Shown piece after piece: positions 46,220 to 55,312 of a stretch of DNA of 64,000 nt. The stretch is taken from assembly GCF_030518235.1 (NCBI RefSeq), contig NZ_JAULSA010000002.1, forward strand, positions 760,239-824,238. Direction: 5' to 3'. The notes under the pieces were generated by a model that made no database searches, had not been told where the DNA came from, and saw only the letters and a list, made by a program, of their open reading frames with translations. The position numbers and the translations under genes were made by a program. This stretch comes from Saccharibacillus sp. CPCC 101409 (GTDB lineage Bacteria; Bacillota; Bacilli; Paenibacillales; Paenibacillaceae). Position 1 is the stretch's first letter; the number at the start of each line of letters is the position of its first letter.

Positions 46220-49200
46220 ATGGCGGAAACGACGATGACACCCCGGGATCTGCACACGACATTGGAGCGGCTGAATGCCGCTCTAATTTCATATGGAGAT
46301 CCGGAAAACGTGGCCAAGATCGGCCAACTGGAACAGAAATGGCGCGACCGGGAATTGACGCTCGCGTTCCTCGGACACTTTTCGGCGGGCAAATCGAGTC
46401 TGATCAACGCGCTCTGCGGCGGACCGATCCTGCCGTCGGGACCGCTGCCGACGACGGCAAACGCCGCTGTGATCCGCAGCGGAGAGCGGCGCGCGGAAAT
46501 CACGCTGCATGCGAACGAAGAAGCGGGAACCGCGGAAGCGCCCTCGCATACGGACGGACGCAAGATCGTGCTCGATCCGGAAGACATGCAGGAAACGCTG
46601 GCCGTGTACTGCAAAGACGGCGAAGCGTACGCGACGGTGGAGATCTGGGACGAAATTCCCCTGCTGGACGGCGGAGGCGCGTTTCTCGATACGCCGGGCG
46701 TCGATTCGACGGACGCGGCGCACGCTTCGGCGACGGACGCGGCGCTGCATCTGGCGGATATCGTGTTCTATGTGATGGATTACAACCACGTTCAATCCGA
46801 GACCAATCTGGCATTCGCCAAAAGTTTGTCGGACCTGGGCAAGCCGCTGTATCTGATTATCAATCAGGTGGACAAGCATCGCGAAGAAGAACTGTCTTTT
46901 GCGGATTATCGGGAAAGCGTGGAGCGCACCTTCGCCGACTGGCGCATCGGGGCGGCGGGCGTACTGTATCTGTCCGTCAAATATCCGCGGCATCCGCTCG
47001 GCGGCTGGAACCGGCTCACGAATCTGATCGGCAGCCTGCTGGGCGACCGGGAAGAACTGCTGGAGCGCGGCATCCGGCTGGCGGCGTCCGACCTGATCGA
47101 TCGGCATATCGCGCGCGAACGGGAGGATCGTCCGGCGGAAGCCGCGCCGATGTCCGAGGAAGAAGAAGCGCTGGAGCACGGCGCGGAAGACAGTTTGCAA
47201 GCGCTTCAGCGGGAGCGGAGCGAGATCGCCGACCGTGGCGCGATCATGCGCGAAGCGCTGGCGTCCGATCTGAATCGAACGCTGGACAACGCTCCGATCA
47301 TGCCGGCTTCCCTGCGCGATCTCGTCGCCGGCTATCTGGAAGCATCGGCGCCGGGCTTTAAAGCCGGCGGGCTGTTCGGTTCGAAGCGCAAAACCGAACA
47401 GGAGCGTTCCGGTCGGCTCGAAACGGTAACGGGCGATTTCGCCGAGCGGGTCGAAGCCGGGCTCGACGTGCATGTGCGCGAACGGCTGCGCGCGTTCGGG
47501 CGAGAACTGGGCGGCTGGGACGCCTCGGCGGAACGGGAGCTGGAGCAGGCGCTGCCGCGCGTGGAAAGCGGCTGGATCTCGTCGCGCTTGAAAGAAGGCG
47601 CGCGGCTGTCGCCGGAATATGTCATGAACTTCTCCGGCGATCTGCGCGCCGACGCGCTGGCGCGCTTTCGCCGGGCGGCGCTGGAATTCGCCGACCGCCT
47701 GCTTGAGCGCCGCTCACCGGAAGGCGCGCAGCGGCTGGAGCAGTTGGAGCGCGAGATCGGCTCCGCGGAAGCGCTGGCTTCCAAAGCGCGCATCCGGCGC
47801 GAAGTGCGCGAAGAACTGGACCTGCGCGAAGCCCGGCTGAGAGAAGCGGCCGGCCCGGCGGATACTCTGCCGGAGCTGCGGCTGCCGGAACTGTACGCCG
47901 GGGAAGAGGCGTATTCGGCGGACGCCGGAGGCGAAGTGCCGGCTGCCGGTATTTCGGCGGCGGAAACGCCGCGAAGCAGCCGGGCAGAATCGGGCGAAGC
48001 GGACAGCGCCGGGCGAAGCGGCGTCCCGGCGGCGTCCGAATCGCCGCGGAATGCCGGCGCGGCCGATGCAGCCGCTGCCGCTGCGGGCGCGCCGCGCGGC
48101 GAAGGCGGCTTGGCGGCCGCCGGGCATTCTTCCGGCGTCGACGCGCCGGAAAGCGGCAGCGCCGAAGCGCCGGCGGAACTCGCCGGCGAAGCCGCCCCGG
48201 CCGCCGATACCGGGCGGCTGCGCATTCTGCACGCGGCGGCGGACCGGCTGCAGGCCGCCGCCGCGCTGCTTGCGCCGCTGCCGGCGTTCGGCTCCGCCGT
48301 GCGCGCGATGCGCGGGCGCGAAGCCTCGCTGCGCGGCGGGCGCTTTACGCTGGCGCTGTTCGGCGCGTTCAGCGCAGGCAAGTCTTCGTTCGCCAACGCT
48401 CTGCTTGGCGATCATTACCTGCCGGTGTCGCCGCATCCGACGACCGCGGCGATCAGCCGCATCATGGCGCCCGAAGGCGGCGCCGCGCACGGCCAGGCCC
48501 TCGTCGTCATGAAGACGAGGGAAGAGCTGCTCGGCGATCTGGCCGACGCCTGCGAACTGCTGGGCCTGGGCGATCCGGCGTCCGGCCGCTGGCGGGAAGA
48601 AGTCCGCGCGCTCACGCCCGAGCGCGTGCACCCGTCCGGCCGCGCGCATTACGGCTTTCTGCGCGCGGCGGACGCCGGATACGACGGCGCCGAACCGCTG
48701 CTCGGCGCGGAGCTGACAGCCGGGCCGGACGAGTTCCGGCTGTACGCCGCGGACGAGACCCGAGCCTGCTTCGTCAAACGGATCGACCTGTATATCGATT
48801 CGCCGCTGACGCGGCAGGGGATCGTGCTGGTCGATACGCCGGGAGCGGATTCCGTGCACGCCCGGCATACGGGCGTCACGTTCGATTATATGAAGAACGC
48901 CGACGCGCTGGTGTTCGTGACGTATTACAATCACGCGTTTTCGCGCGCCGACCGCCAGTTTCTGGCGCAGCTCGGCCGCGTCAAAGGCAGCGATACGGTC
49001 GACAAGACGTTCTTTATCGTCAATGCCGCCGATCTGGCCGATTCGCCGGAAGAATGCGGCGGCGTAACCGGGCATCTGGAAGAGCGGCTGCGCGGCGAAG
49101 GCATCCTGAATCCGCGTATTTATCCCGTGTCCAGTCTCCAGGCGCTGCGGGACAAGCGGCAGGCCGCTTTGTCCGGCGGCGCAGCCGTCGCGCCGGCTGG

Positions 49201-50191
49201 TTCGAACCCGGCCGGTTCCGCCGCCGCTCTCCATAACGGAGGCCCGGCGCCGATTGCGGCGGGACTCGACCGGTTCGCGGATTTCGAGCGCGAACTGATG
49301 CACTTCGCGGCCGAGGAGCTGGCCGGGCTTGCCGCCCAGTCGGCCGACCGCGAGATCGAGGCGGCGGCGCAGCGTCTGCGCGAATGGATCGAGGAAGCCG
49401 ACCGGGGCGAAGAAGCGCGCGCCCTGCGCCGGGAAGAACTCGAACGTTCGCTGGCGAAAGCCGCCGGTCTGCTGCGCGAAGCGGGCGGAGCCGACAAGAT
49501 GCCGGAACTGATTCGCGAGATCCGCGAGCTGCTGTTCCATGTGCGGCAGCGGATCGAGCTTCGCTTCAGCGTCTGGTTTGCGGAAAGTTTCAATCCGGCG
49601 CTGCTGCATACGGGCGGCGGCGACCTCAAAGCTTCTTTCCTGGCCTGCGGGCGCGAGCTGTCCCGCATGATCGCGCGCGAGACCGAGAACGAACTGCTGG
49701 CCACCGGTCTTCGGATCGAACGCGCCGGCGAACGAATGCTGACGGAAGAAGTAAACGGGCTGCTGAGCGCGCTGGCGGAGCTCGGCGCTCCGTTCGACGC
49801 GCTGGAGCGGGAAGACGCCGGAACCTGGCAAACGCCCGAAGTGTCCGAGGTGCAGCTCGGCGGAGCGGTGGACTGGAATTCCTTGTGGCCGATGTTCAAG
49901 AACCCGAAAGCTTTCTTCGAGCAAAAAGGAAGAGACCGGGTACGGGAAGCGGCGCTGGTTTCTTTCCGCGAAGCGCTGCAGAGCGTGACGGAAGGCCGTT
50001 TGCCGGAATTCGAAGCGGCCTACGGCCGGCAGCTTGCGGACAAGCTGCGTCAGAAGACGGAAGCGCTGCTGCGCCGCGCGGAAGAACTGGCCGAAGGCAC
50101 CCGGCTGTCGCTGTCGGACGCGCCGGATACGCAGCTCTGGGCGCGTACGCAAGCGGAGCTGGCCGCCGTGTTTGCCGGCCGCACGGACTGA
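46220..50191 (+). CDS. dynA: double-headed bacterial dynamin-like GTPase, DynA/YpbR family
   Basis: 1323 residues made of two dynamin-like units in tandem. The first G1 motif GHFSAGKSSLINAL is near residue 53 with DTPGVDST near 155 and NQVDKH near 214. The second G1, GAFSAGKSSFANAL, is near 713, with DTPGADS near 872 and a NAADLAD motif further on. Each head is followed by long Glu/Arg/Leu helices, the stalk. Residues about 553-667 are an Ala/Ser/Gly/Glu-rich low-complexity linker. B. subtilis DynA binds and fuses membranes and helps guard against pore formation and phage; the same role is likely here. GGAGGAG precedes the ATG. Confidence 0.9.
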   Translation: MAETTMTPRDLHTTLERLNAALISYGDPENVAKIGQLEQKWRDRELTLAFLGHFSAGKSSLINALCGGPILPSGPLPTTANAAVIRSGERRAEITLHANEEAGTAEAPSHTDGRKIVLDPEDMQETLAVYCKDGEAYATVEIWDEIPLLDGGGAFLDTPGVDSTDAAHASATDAALHLADIVFYVMDYNHVQSETNLAFAKSLSDLGKPLYLIINQVDKHREEELSFADYRESVERTFADWRIGAAGVLYLSVKYPRHPLGGWNRLTNLIGSLLGDREELLERGIRLAASDLIDRHIAREREDRPAEAAPMSEEEEALEHGAEDSLQALQRERSEIADRGAIMREALASDLNRTLDNAPIMPASLRDLVAGYLEASAPGFKAGGLFGSKRKTEQERSGRLETVTGDFAERVEAGLDVHVRERLRAFGRELGGWDASAERELEQALPRVESGWISSRLKEGARLSPEYVMNFSGDLRADALARFRRAALEFADRLLERRSPEGAQRLEQLEREIGSAEALASKARIRREVREELDLREARLREAAGPADTLPELRLPELYAGEEAYSADAGGEVPAAGISAAETPRSSRAESGEADSAGRSGVPAASESPRNAGAADAAAAAAGAPRGEGGLAAAGHSSGVDAPESGSAEAPAELAGEAAPAADTGRLRILHAAADRLQAAAALLAPLPAFGSAVRAMRGREASLRGGRFTLALFGAFSAGKSSFANALLGDHYLPVSPHPTTAAISRIMAPEGGAAHGQALVVMKTREELLGDLADACELLGLGDPASGRWREEVRALTPERVHPSGRAHYGFLRAADAGYDGAEPLLGAELTAGPDEFRLYAADETRACFVKRIDLYIDSPLTRQGIVLVDTPGADSVHARHTGVTFDYMKNADALVFVTYYNHAFSRADRQFLAQLGRVKGSDTVDKTFFIVNAADLADSPEECGGVTGHLEERLRGEGILNPRIYPVSSLQALRDKRQAALSGGAAVAPAGSNPAGSAAALHNGGPAPIAAGLDRFADFERELMHFAAEELAGLAAQSADREIEAAAQRLREWIEEADRGEEARALRREELERSLAKAAGLLREAGGADKMPELIREIRELLFHVRQRIELRFSVWFAESFNPALLHTGGGDLKASFLACGRELSRMIARETENELLATGLRIERAGERMLTEEVNGLLSALAELGAPFDALEREDAGTWQTPEVSEVQLGGAVDWNSLWPMFKNPKAFFEQKGRDRVREAALVSFREALQSVTEGRLPEFEAAYGRQLADKLRQKTEALLRRAEELAEGTRLSLSDAPDTQLWARTQAELAAVFAGRTD

Positions 50192-50518
50192 CGCCAAGCG
50201 ACCGGTATAAAAGTCTCGGTTGTTAGAAAACACTTCTGGCAAATAAAAACTTTAATTGTAAATAGCATGGATGAGCAGGATTTAACTTGCTTTTTCATGC
50301 TTTTTTTGCGCAAATAAAATGAGTTTCAGGTCTCATATTGCTGGGTAACTTGTATGAAGAAAGGCTTACACCTGCTAGAATAAAGATTGACCAAAATGAA
50401 GACTAACTAAAAAATAGCGGCTGAATTTGTAAAAAGCGGCAAGCATAATCGAGTCGGTTTGAAGCGGCGCGGCAAACGCGCGTTTCAATCCCAGGATATA
50501 CAGGCGGGAGAGAAAACA
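50192..50518 (+). other. A/T-rich gap between dynA and the GGDEF-EAL gene, with terminator
   Basis: At 50265-50307 GCATG/CATGC and inner AGCA/TGCT pair imperfectly, followed by seven T residues, a plausible terminator for dynA. The region 50220-50440 is much richer in A/T than its surroundings and likely includes the promoter of the c-di-GMP gene; AGAATAAAG near 50380 is the best -10-like spot but lacks a clear -35. No gene was recognised. Confidence 0.5.
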
Positions 50519-52972
50519 ATGAAGGACATCTTAGAAATACTTTCTTTAAACGGCATCTATCTGGCGATAGCGCTGCTGGGGGCGATTCTGGGCTGCGCGG
50601 CGATTCTATACGGCGCTTCGTGGTCCGAATCGTCGCTGCGCACCGATCGCGTCAAGCGCAGGCAGCGGATCGTCGTGCTGATCGGCACGATCGCTTTCGC
50701 CGCCGACCATATTCTGGCTCCGCTTTCGCTGGAGATTCCGGTGAACAACGATTACTATGCGATTTATCTGATTCTGATGGTAGCCGGGTGTTTTGCCGCC
50801 ATCTACGTATCGCTGCATTACGCCGTTGTTCCGTGGAACGATCCGACGAAGTTTTTCCTGGCCGGCTTTGCCGTTTCGTTCACCGTTCTGATCTTCGATT
50901 ACGCCAATATTGTGTTCCTGTTCCGCGATCAGGTCGTCTGGAACCCGGAACTGGTGCTGATGACGACCGCGCTTGTTTTTTGTGCCGGCTTCGCCCTGAT
51001 CCGCCTGTTCGCGCTGTCCAACCGCAATCGCGAACAGGGGCTGCATTCGAAAATGACGATCCCGGGCCTTGTTCTGTGCGGTCTTGCGCTGTTCGGCATT
51101 CCGATCCTGTGCGTGCTGTCCGTGATGCCGCTTGAACTGTACGACGCCGTGGGCGAGATCGGAAGAGGCTATGCGTATCTGATTCCGTATATCGCGATGC
51201 TGCTTATCGTGGCCGGCATGATCGCGGTGCCCGACAATTTCGTGCATGTGCGCGACAAGCTGCAAAGCCGCAAGATGCAGGAGCGCGAGCAGCACTATAT
51301 TTCGCTGTACGAACACAATCCGGACGGCGTGCTGGAATTCGATACGCGCGGGGTCGTGACGGGCATGAACGTGCAGGCGGAGAATATCGCGAAGAAATTC
51401 GGCAAAAAAATCATCGGCTCGCGCTTCGGCGATCTGTTTTCCGGAGAGCAGCGGCGCATCGTGAGCGAGCATATCCGTATCGTGCTGGAAGGCAGACCGA
51501 GCGTCACCGAACTCGATATCAAAAGCCCCGACGGTCTGACCGTATCCTACGGGCTGACTTCGCTGCCGATCGTGGTTAACCGCCGGGTCGTCGGCGCTTA
51601 CAGCATCGCCAAGAATATCACCAAGCGCAAACGCGACCAGGAAACGATCCGCCATCTGGCTTATCACGACGAGCTGACCGGACTGGCCAACCGCCGTTCG
51701 TTCGAAGTCACGCTGGAACGGTTCGCCAATTACGGGGACAAGAAACCGGAGCCGTTCACGCTGCTGTTCGTCGATATGGACCGCTTCAAGCGCGTCAACG
51801 ACTTTTTCGGCCATGCGTTCGGCGATCTGGTCATCAAGCAGGCGGGACGCATGATCAAGGAATGTCTGCCGCCGACCTCGTTCCTTGCGCGGATGGGCGG
51901 CGACGAATTTACGGTTATCCTGCCGGGCGTGCATCATAAACCGGATGTGGAAGAACTGGCCGGACGGATCGTGGAACGCTTTACGCATCCTTTTCCGATC
52001 GACAAGCATACGGTGAAGCTCTCGGCTTCCGTGGGCGTGGCGCGCTTTCCCGAAGACGGGCTGTCGAGCGACCTGCTGACCAAGCACGCCGACGCCGCCA
52101 TGTACGACGCCAAGCAGAACGGCAGCTCGCAGTACCGCTTCTACGACGCGGCCAGCGACCGCACCAGCATGGAGGAGATCCAGCTGGAGCAGGATCTGGA
52201 ACACGCGATCGAGCTGGATCAGCTGCGGCTGCTGTACCAGCCCAAATTCGATATCCGCAGCGGAGAACGCATCGGGTACGAGGCGCTGATCCGCTGGAAT
52301 CATCCGGCGCACGGCGAGATTTCGCCGCTCAAGTTTATCCCGCTGGCGGAGAAGACGGGCATGATCGTCCAGGTCGAGCAGTGGGTGCTGCGCACCGCGT
52401 GCTTGCAGGCCAAACGGTGGCAGGACGAAGACGGCGGCCGTCCGCTGCCGATGGCGGTCAATATCTCGCAGGTGCATCTGATGAAGCCGGATATTTACGA
52501 ATCGATTATCCAGACCCTCGAAGAAACCGGGTTCGATCCCGCGCTGCTGGAACTGGAAATTACGGAAAGCGCCATGATGCACAACGAAGAGCACGTTATC
52601 GAAATTCTGGACAAGCTCAAAGGAGCGGGCATTTCCGTTTCGATGGACGACTTCGGCACCGGCTACAGCTCGCTCAGTTATCTGCACAGCCTGCCGATCA
52701 ACTGCCTGAAGATCGACCGTTCGTTCATCAACAAGATCACGACGGACAAAGACAGCAAAGCGATCGCCGAGATGATTATCTCGATGGCCAAGCAGCTGGG
52801 ACTCAAGATCATCGCGGAAGGCGTCGAGACGAAAGAGCAGGTTGCGCTGCTGCAGGAGCTTCAATGCTACAATGTGCAGGGCTTCTACTACAGCCGTCCG
52901 CTCCCGCCGGAACAGGTGAGCAAGATCCACCATACTCCGCTGCAGACGCGCCGCGCGGAAAGCAGTATGTAA
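50519..52972 (+). CDS. membrane-bound GGDEF-EAL cyclic-di-GMP enzyme with PAS domain
   Basis: 817 residues. About seven hydrophobic segments occupy residues 8-250. A PAS domain follows (about 265-385; HYISLYEHNPDGVLEFD). The GGDEF domain is next, with FVDMDRFKRVNDFFGH and MGGDEF near 459, so the cyclase signature is intact. The EAL domain starts near 575 with YEALIRWNHP, then LEITESAM, DDFGTGYSSL, KIDRSFI and EGVET, the metal-binding set for phosphodiesterase activity. Which activity dominates cannot be read. The start at 50519 follows GGGAGAG. It stands alone between terminators. Confidence 0.92.
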   Translation: MKDILEILSLNGIYLAIALLGAILGCAAILYGASWSESSLRTDRVKRRQRIVVLIGTIAFAADHILAPLSLEIPVNNDYYAIYLILMVAGCFAAIYVSLHYAVVPWNDPTKFFLAGFAVSFTVLIFDYANIVFLFRDQVVWNPELVLMTTALVFCAGFALIRLFALSNRNREQGLHSKMTIPGLVLCGLALFGIPILCVLSVMPLELYDAVGEIGRGYAYLIPYIAMLLIVAGMIAVPDNFVHVRDKLQSRKMQEREQHYISLYEHNPDGVLEFDTRGVVTGMNVQAENIAKKFGKKIIGSRFGDLFSGEQRRIVSEHIRIVLEGRPSVTELDIKSPDGLTVSYGLTSLPIVVNRRVVGAYSIAKNITKRKRDQETIRHLAYHDELTGLANRRSFEVTLERFANYGDKKPEPFTLLFVDMDRFKRVNDFFGHAFGDLVIKQAGRMIKECLPPTSFLARMGGDEFTVILPGVHHKPDVEELAGRIVERFTHPFPIDKHTVKLSASVGVARFPEDGLSSDLLTKHADAAMYDAKQNGSSQYRFYDAASDRTSMEEIQLEQDLEHAIELDQLRLLYQPKFDIRSGERIGYEALIRWNHPAHGEISPLKFIPLAEKTGMIVQVEQWVLRTACLQAKRWQDEDGGRPLPMAVNISQVHLMKPDIYESIIQTLEETGFDPALLELEITESAMMHNEEHVIEILDKLKGAGISVSMDDFGTGYSSLSYLHSLPINCLKIDRSFINKITTDKDSKAIAEMIISMAKQLGLKIIAEGVETKEQVALLQELQCYNVQGFYYSRPLPPEQVSKIHHTPLQTRRAESSM

Positions 52973-52987
52973 GATTCGTTCGATTGG

Positions 52988-53029
52988 AGCTTCGGTGTCC
53001 GCCAGAAGGCGGCATCGAAGCTTTTTTTT
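52988..53029 (+). terminator. intrinsic terminator after the GGDEF-EAL gene
   Basis: AGCTTCG...CCGCC and GGCGG...CGAAGCT form a hairpin with an AGAA loop, followed by eight T residues. Confidence 0.9.
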
Positions 53030-53082
53030 GCGGCGTATTTTAAGCGGACAGCCTCAATAAACCATATATAAAAATAAATTAA

Positions 53083-53103
53083 TATAATGAAAAATTCATA
53101 ATA
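53083..53103. promoter_or_regulatory. palindromic A/T-rich site upstream of the S66 peptidase gene
   Basis: ATGAA and TTCAT surround AAA, extended on both sides to TATA/ATA with one non-pairing A on each arm. It contains a TATAAT hexamer at 53083-53088, but no good -35 lies 17 bases upstream. It could be an operator overlapping the promoter. Confidence 0.35.
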
Positions 53104-53177
53104 GAAAACATCGGCTATCGCACGATCATACGAAATCGGAGCAGAGTATGCCATAATAAAGAAAAAGGAGGGGCCCC

Positions 53178-54026
53178 ATGAATACATTCATTTTCCAACC
53201 GGGCGATTCCGTCGCCCTGATCGCCTGTTCGGACGGAGTCCCGCCGCAGGACCGTTCCCGGATCGACGCGCTGTCCGGACATCTGCGCGGCTTCGGGCTG
53301 AACGTGGCGGAAGCCCGCACGCTGATGTGTCAAACCGGCCCGTTCAGCGGAACGCCGCGGGAAAGAGCCGGCGAATTGAATCGTTTGTTTGCCGATCCCG
53401 CTATTCGGGCGATCTTCGATATTTCGGGCGGAGACTCGGCGAACCAGATTCTGCCGCTGCTCGACTATGCGGCGATCGCTTCATCGTCCAAGCCGCTGTT
53501 TGGGCTCAGCGATCTGTCGGCGGTGCTGAACGCGGTGTCGCTGCGCAGCCGAATCCGCACCTATCATTATCGCGCCATGAACCTGGACGGCTCTTACGGC
53601 GAGAGGCAGCGGGAGGAATTTTACCGGACCTTCTTCGAAGGGCTGCCGGATCTGTACAATTTCGATTTCGAATTTCTCCGGGGCGAAGACCTGGACGGCG
53701 ATGTGATCGGCGGCAATCTGCGCTGCTTTCTCAAGCTTGCGGGCACGCCTTACTGGCCGGACGCAGCCGGCAAAGTGCTGCTACTGGAGTCGCTGGGCGG
53801 CCGCGCGAACCGGATCGTTTCGCTGCTGGCGCAGCTTGCGCAGACCGGGGTGCTGGAACGCTGCTCCGGGCTGCTGCTCGGCACTTTCACGGAGCTGGAA
53901 AGCAGCGGCGAGTTCGAAATCGTGCGGGACTATCTGCTGGAACTGACCCGCGAGCGAGGCATTCCGATCGTCAAATCGGGGCGGATCGGACACGGCGAAG
54001 ACGCCAAATGCGTCGTAATCGGTTAA
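53178..54026 (+). CDS. S66 family LD-carboxypeptidase-like protein
   Basis: 282 residues with no signal peptide. The family's Ser-Glu-His triad can be placed: the nucleophile Ser in [11 protein letters not shown] near residue 112, the Glu in [12 protein letters not shown], and the His in [14 protein letters not shown] near the end. S66 enzymes remove the terminal D-Ala from murein tetrapeptides during recycling, and the family also includes microcin-immunity MccF-like members, from which it cannot be separated here. AAAGGAGGGG precedes the ATG. The msrAB gene follows after 53 bases. Confidence 0.85.
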   Translation: MNTFIFQPGDSVALIACSDGVPPQDRSRIDALSGHLRGFGLNVAEARTLMCQTGPFSGTPRERAGELNRLFADPAIRAIFDISGGDSANQILPLLDYAAIASSSKPLFGLSDLSAVLNAVSLRSRIRTYHYRAMNLDGSYGERQREEFYRTFFEGLPDLYNFDFEFLRGEDLDGDVIGGNLRCFLKLAGTPYWPDAAGKVLLLESLGGRANRIVSLLAQLAQTGVLERCSGLLLGTFTELESSGEFEIVRDYLLELTRERGIPIVKSGRIGHGEDAKCVVIG

Positions 54027-54079
54027 ATAGGGAGATAACGAAGCGCAGGGATCGAACAAGCAGCACAAGGAGGAACCGG

Positions 54080-55150
54080 ATGCGGATCGGCAGAGACTTA
54101 TTCAAGAAAATAAAGGTCGGGAAAATAGGACACGGCCGTGATCGCGCGCAGTCCGGTGCGGGTATGCCCCCGTCTTCCGATACCGCAATCCGCGCGCCCA
54201 AACCGGATGCGGAAGCTTCTTCGCGTCAGCCGTCTCCCGGTCCGGCTTTCGAGACGGCGACGTTCGCCGGAGGCTGCTTCTGGTGCATGGTGTCCCCGTT
54301 CGACGAACTGCCGGGCATTCTCTCGATCGTGTCGGGCTATACCGGCGGACATACCGAGAATCCGACTTACGAAGAAGTGGGCCGCGAGACGACGGGGCAC
54401 GCGGAAGCGGTGCGGATTACATTCGATCCGTCCGTGTTCCCGTACAGCCGGCTGCTCGAACTGTTCTGGCGCCAGATCGACCCGACCGACGCGGAAGGGC
54501 AGTTCCGGGACCGCGGCGCTTCTTACCGGCCGGCGATCTTCGTGCATAACGAGCGTCAGCGGCGGGAAGCGGAAGCTTCCAGACGGGAGTTGGAACGCAG
54601 CGGGCGCTTCAAGCAAAAGATCGTCACGGAGATCGTCGACGCGGGCCCGTTCTATCCGGCGGAAGACGAACATCAGGATTACTACAAGCGCAGCTACGGC
54701 CATTACCGCCTGTACCGGCAGCACTCTGGCCGGGAGCAGTTTCTCGGCCGGCACTGGGATACCGACGCGGACCGGGAGCGGCTGCGCCGCGAACTGACCG
54801 AAACCGAATTTGCGGCGATGTTCGGGGGCGAGATGGAGCCCGCTTACGACAATGCCCTGTGGAACGAACAGCGCTCCGGGATCTATACGGACCGGTTGAG
54901 CGGCGATACGCTGTTCGATTCCGCGGACAAGTACGATGCCGGAGACGGCTGGCCCGCTTTCTCGCGCATTGCCCGTACCCGCCTGGTGCGCCGCGAAGCC
55001 GACCTGAACGGCGGGGAAGTGCGGACCGCGCTGATCAGCCGCCTGACCGGCATCCGGCTCGGCTATCTGCTCTACGACGGCCCGGGCGAAGACCGGCTGC
55101 ATTACCGGGTCAATTCCGCGGCTTTGGTCTTCATCCCGGATGAAGACTAA
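54080..55150 (+). CDS. MsrA-MsrB fusion with a degenerate MsrB half
   Basis: 356 residues. After a Ser/Pro-rich leader of about 55 residues, the MsrA domain is complete, with catalytic Cys66 in GGCFWC and the downstream GHAEAVRI and DEHQDYY blocks. It reduces methionine-S-sulfoxide. The MsrB-like half (about 235-355) keeps the fold-level phrases [25 protein letters not shown] and NSAALVFIP, but the catalytic Cys position is Arg343 (HYRVNSAAL), the GCGWP-type Cys is Asp, and both active-site His of the SHLGH segment are replaced (IRLGY). MsrB activity is therefore very unlikely. AAGGAGG precedes the ATG at 54080. Confidence 0.88.
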   Translation: MRIGRDLFKKIKVGKIGHGRDRAQSGAGMPPSSDTAIRAPKPDAEASSRQPSPGPAFETATFAGGCFWCMVSPFDELPGILSIVSGYTGGHTENPTYEEVGRETTGHAEAVRITFDPSVFPYSRLLELFWRQIDPTDAEGQFRDRGASYRPAIFVHNERQRREAEASRRELERSGRFKQKIVTEIVDAGPFYPAEDEHQDYYKRSYGHYRLYRQHSGREQFLGRHWDTDADRERLRRELTETEFAAMFGGEMEPAYDNALWNEQRSGIYTDRLSGDTLFDSADKYDAGDGWPAFSRIARTRLVRREADLNGGEVRTALISRLTGIRLGYLLYDGPGEDRLHYRVNSAALVFIPDED

Positions 55151-55249
55151 AGCTTTTTATTTTGCGCCAGCCGGGTTCCGCGAGCTCCGACATCCCCGAA
55201 TCCGTCCTGTAAATTTATTTACTTTATGTGGATAATTTGAAAACAAGTC

Positions 55250-55279
55250 TTAACAGAAAGACTCCGAAAGCGTTATAAT
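55250..55279 (+). promoter_or_regulatory. sigma-A-type promoter of the membrane AraC regulator gene
   Basis: TTAACA (55250-55255) and a perfect TATAAT (55274-55279) are 18 bases apart, 34 bases upstream of the start codon. Confidence 0.7.
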
Positions 55280-55312
55280 GAGCCGTAAAGACATATGGGC
55301 TGGAGGAGCATA

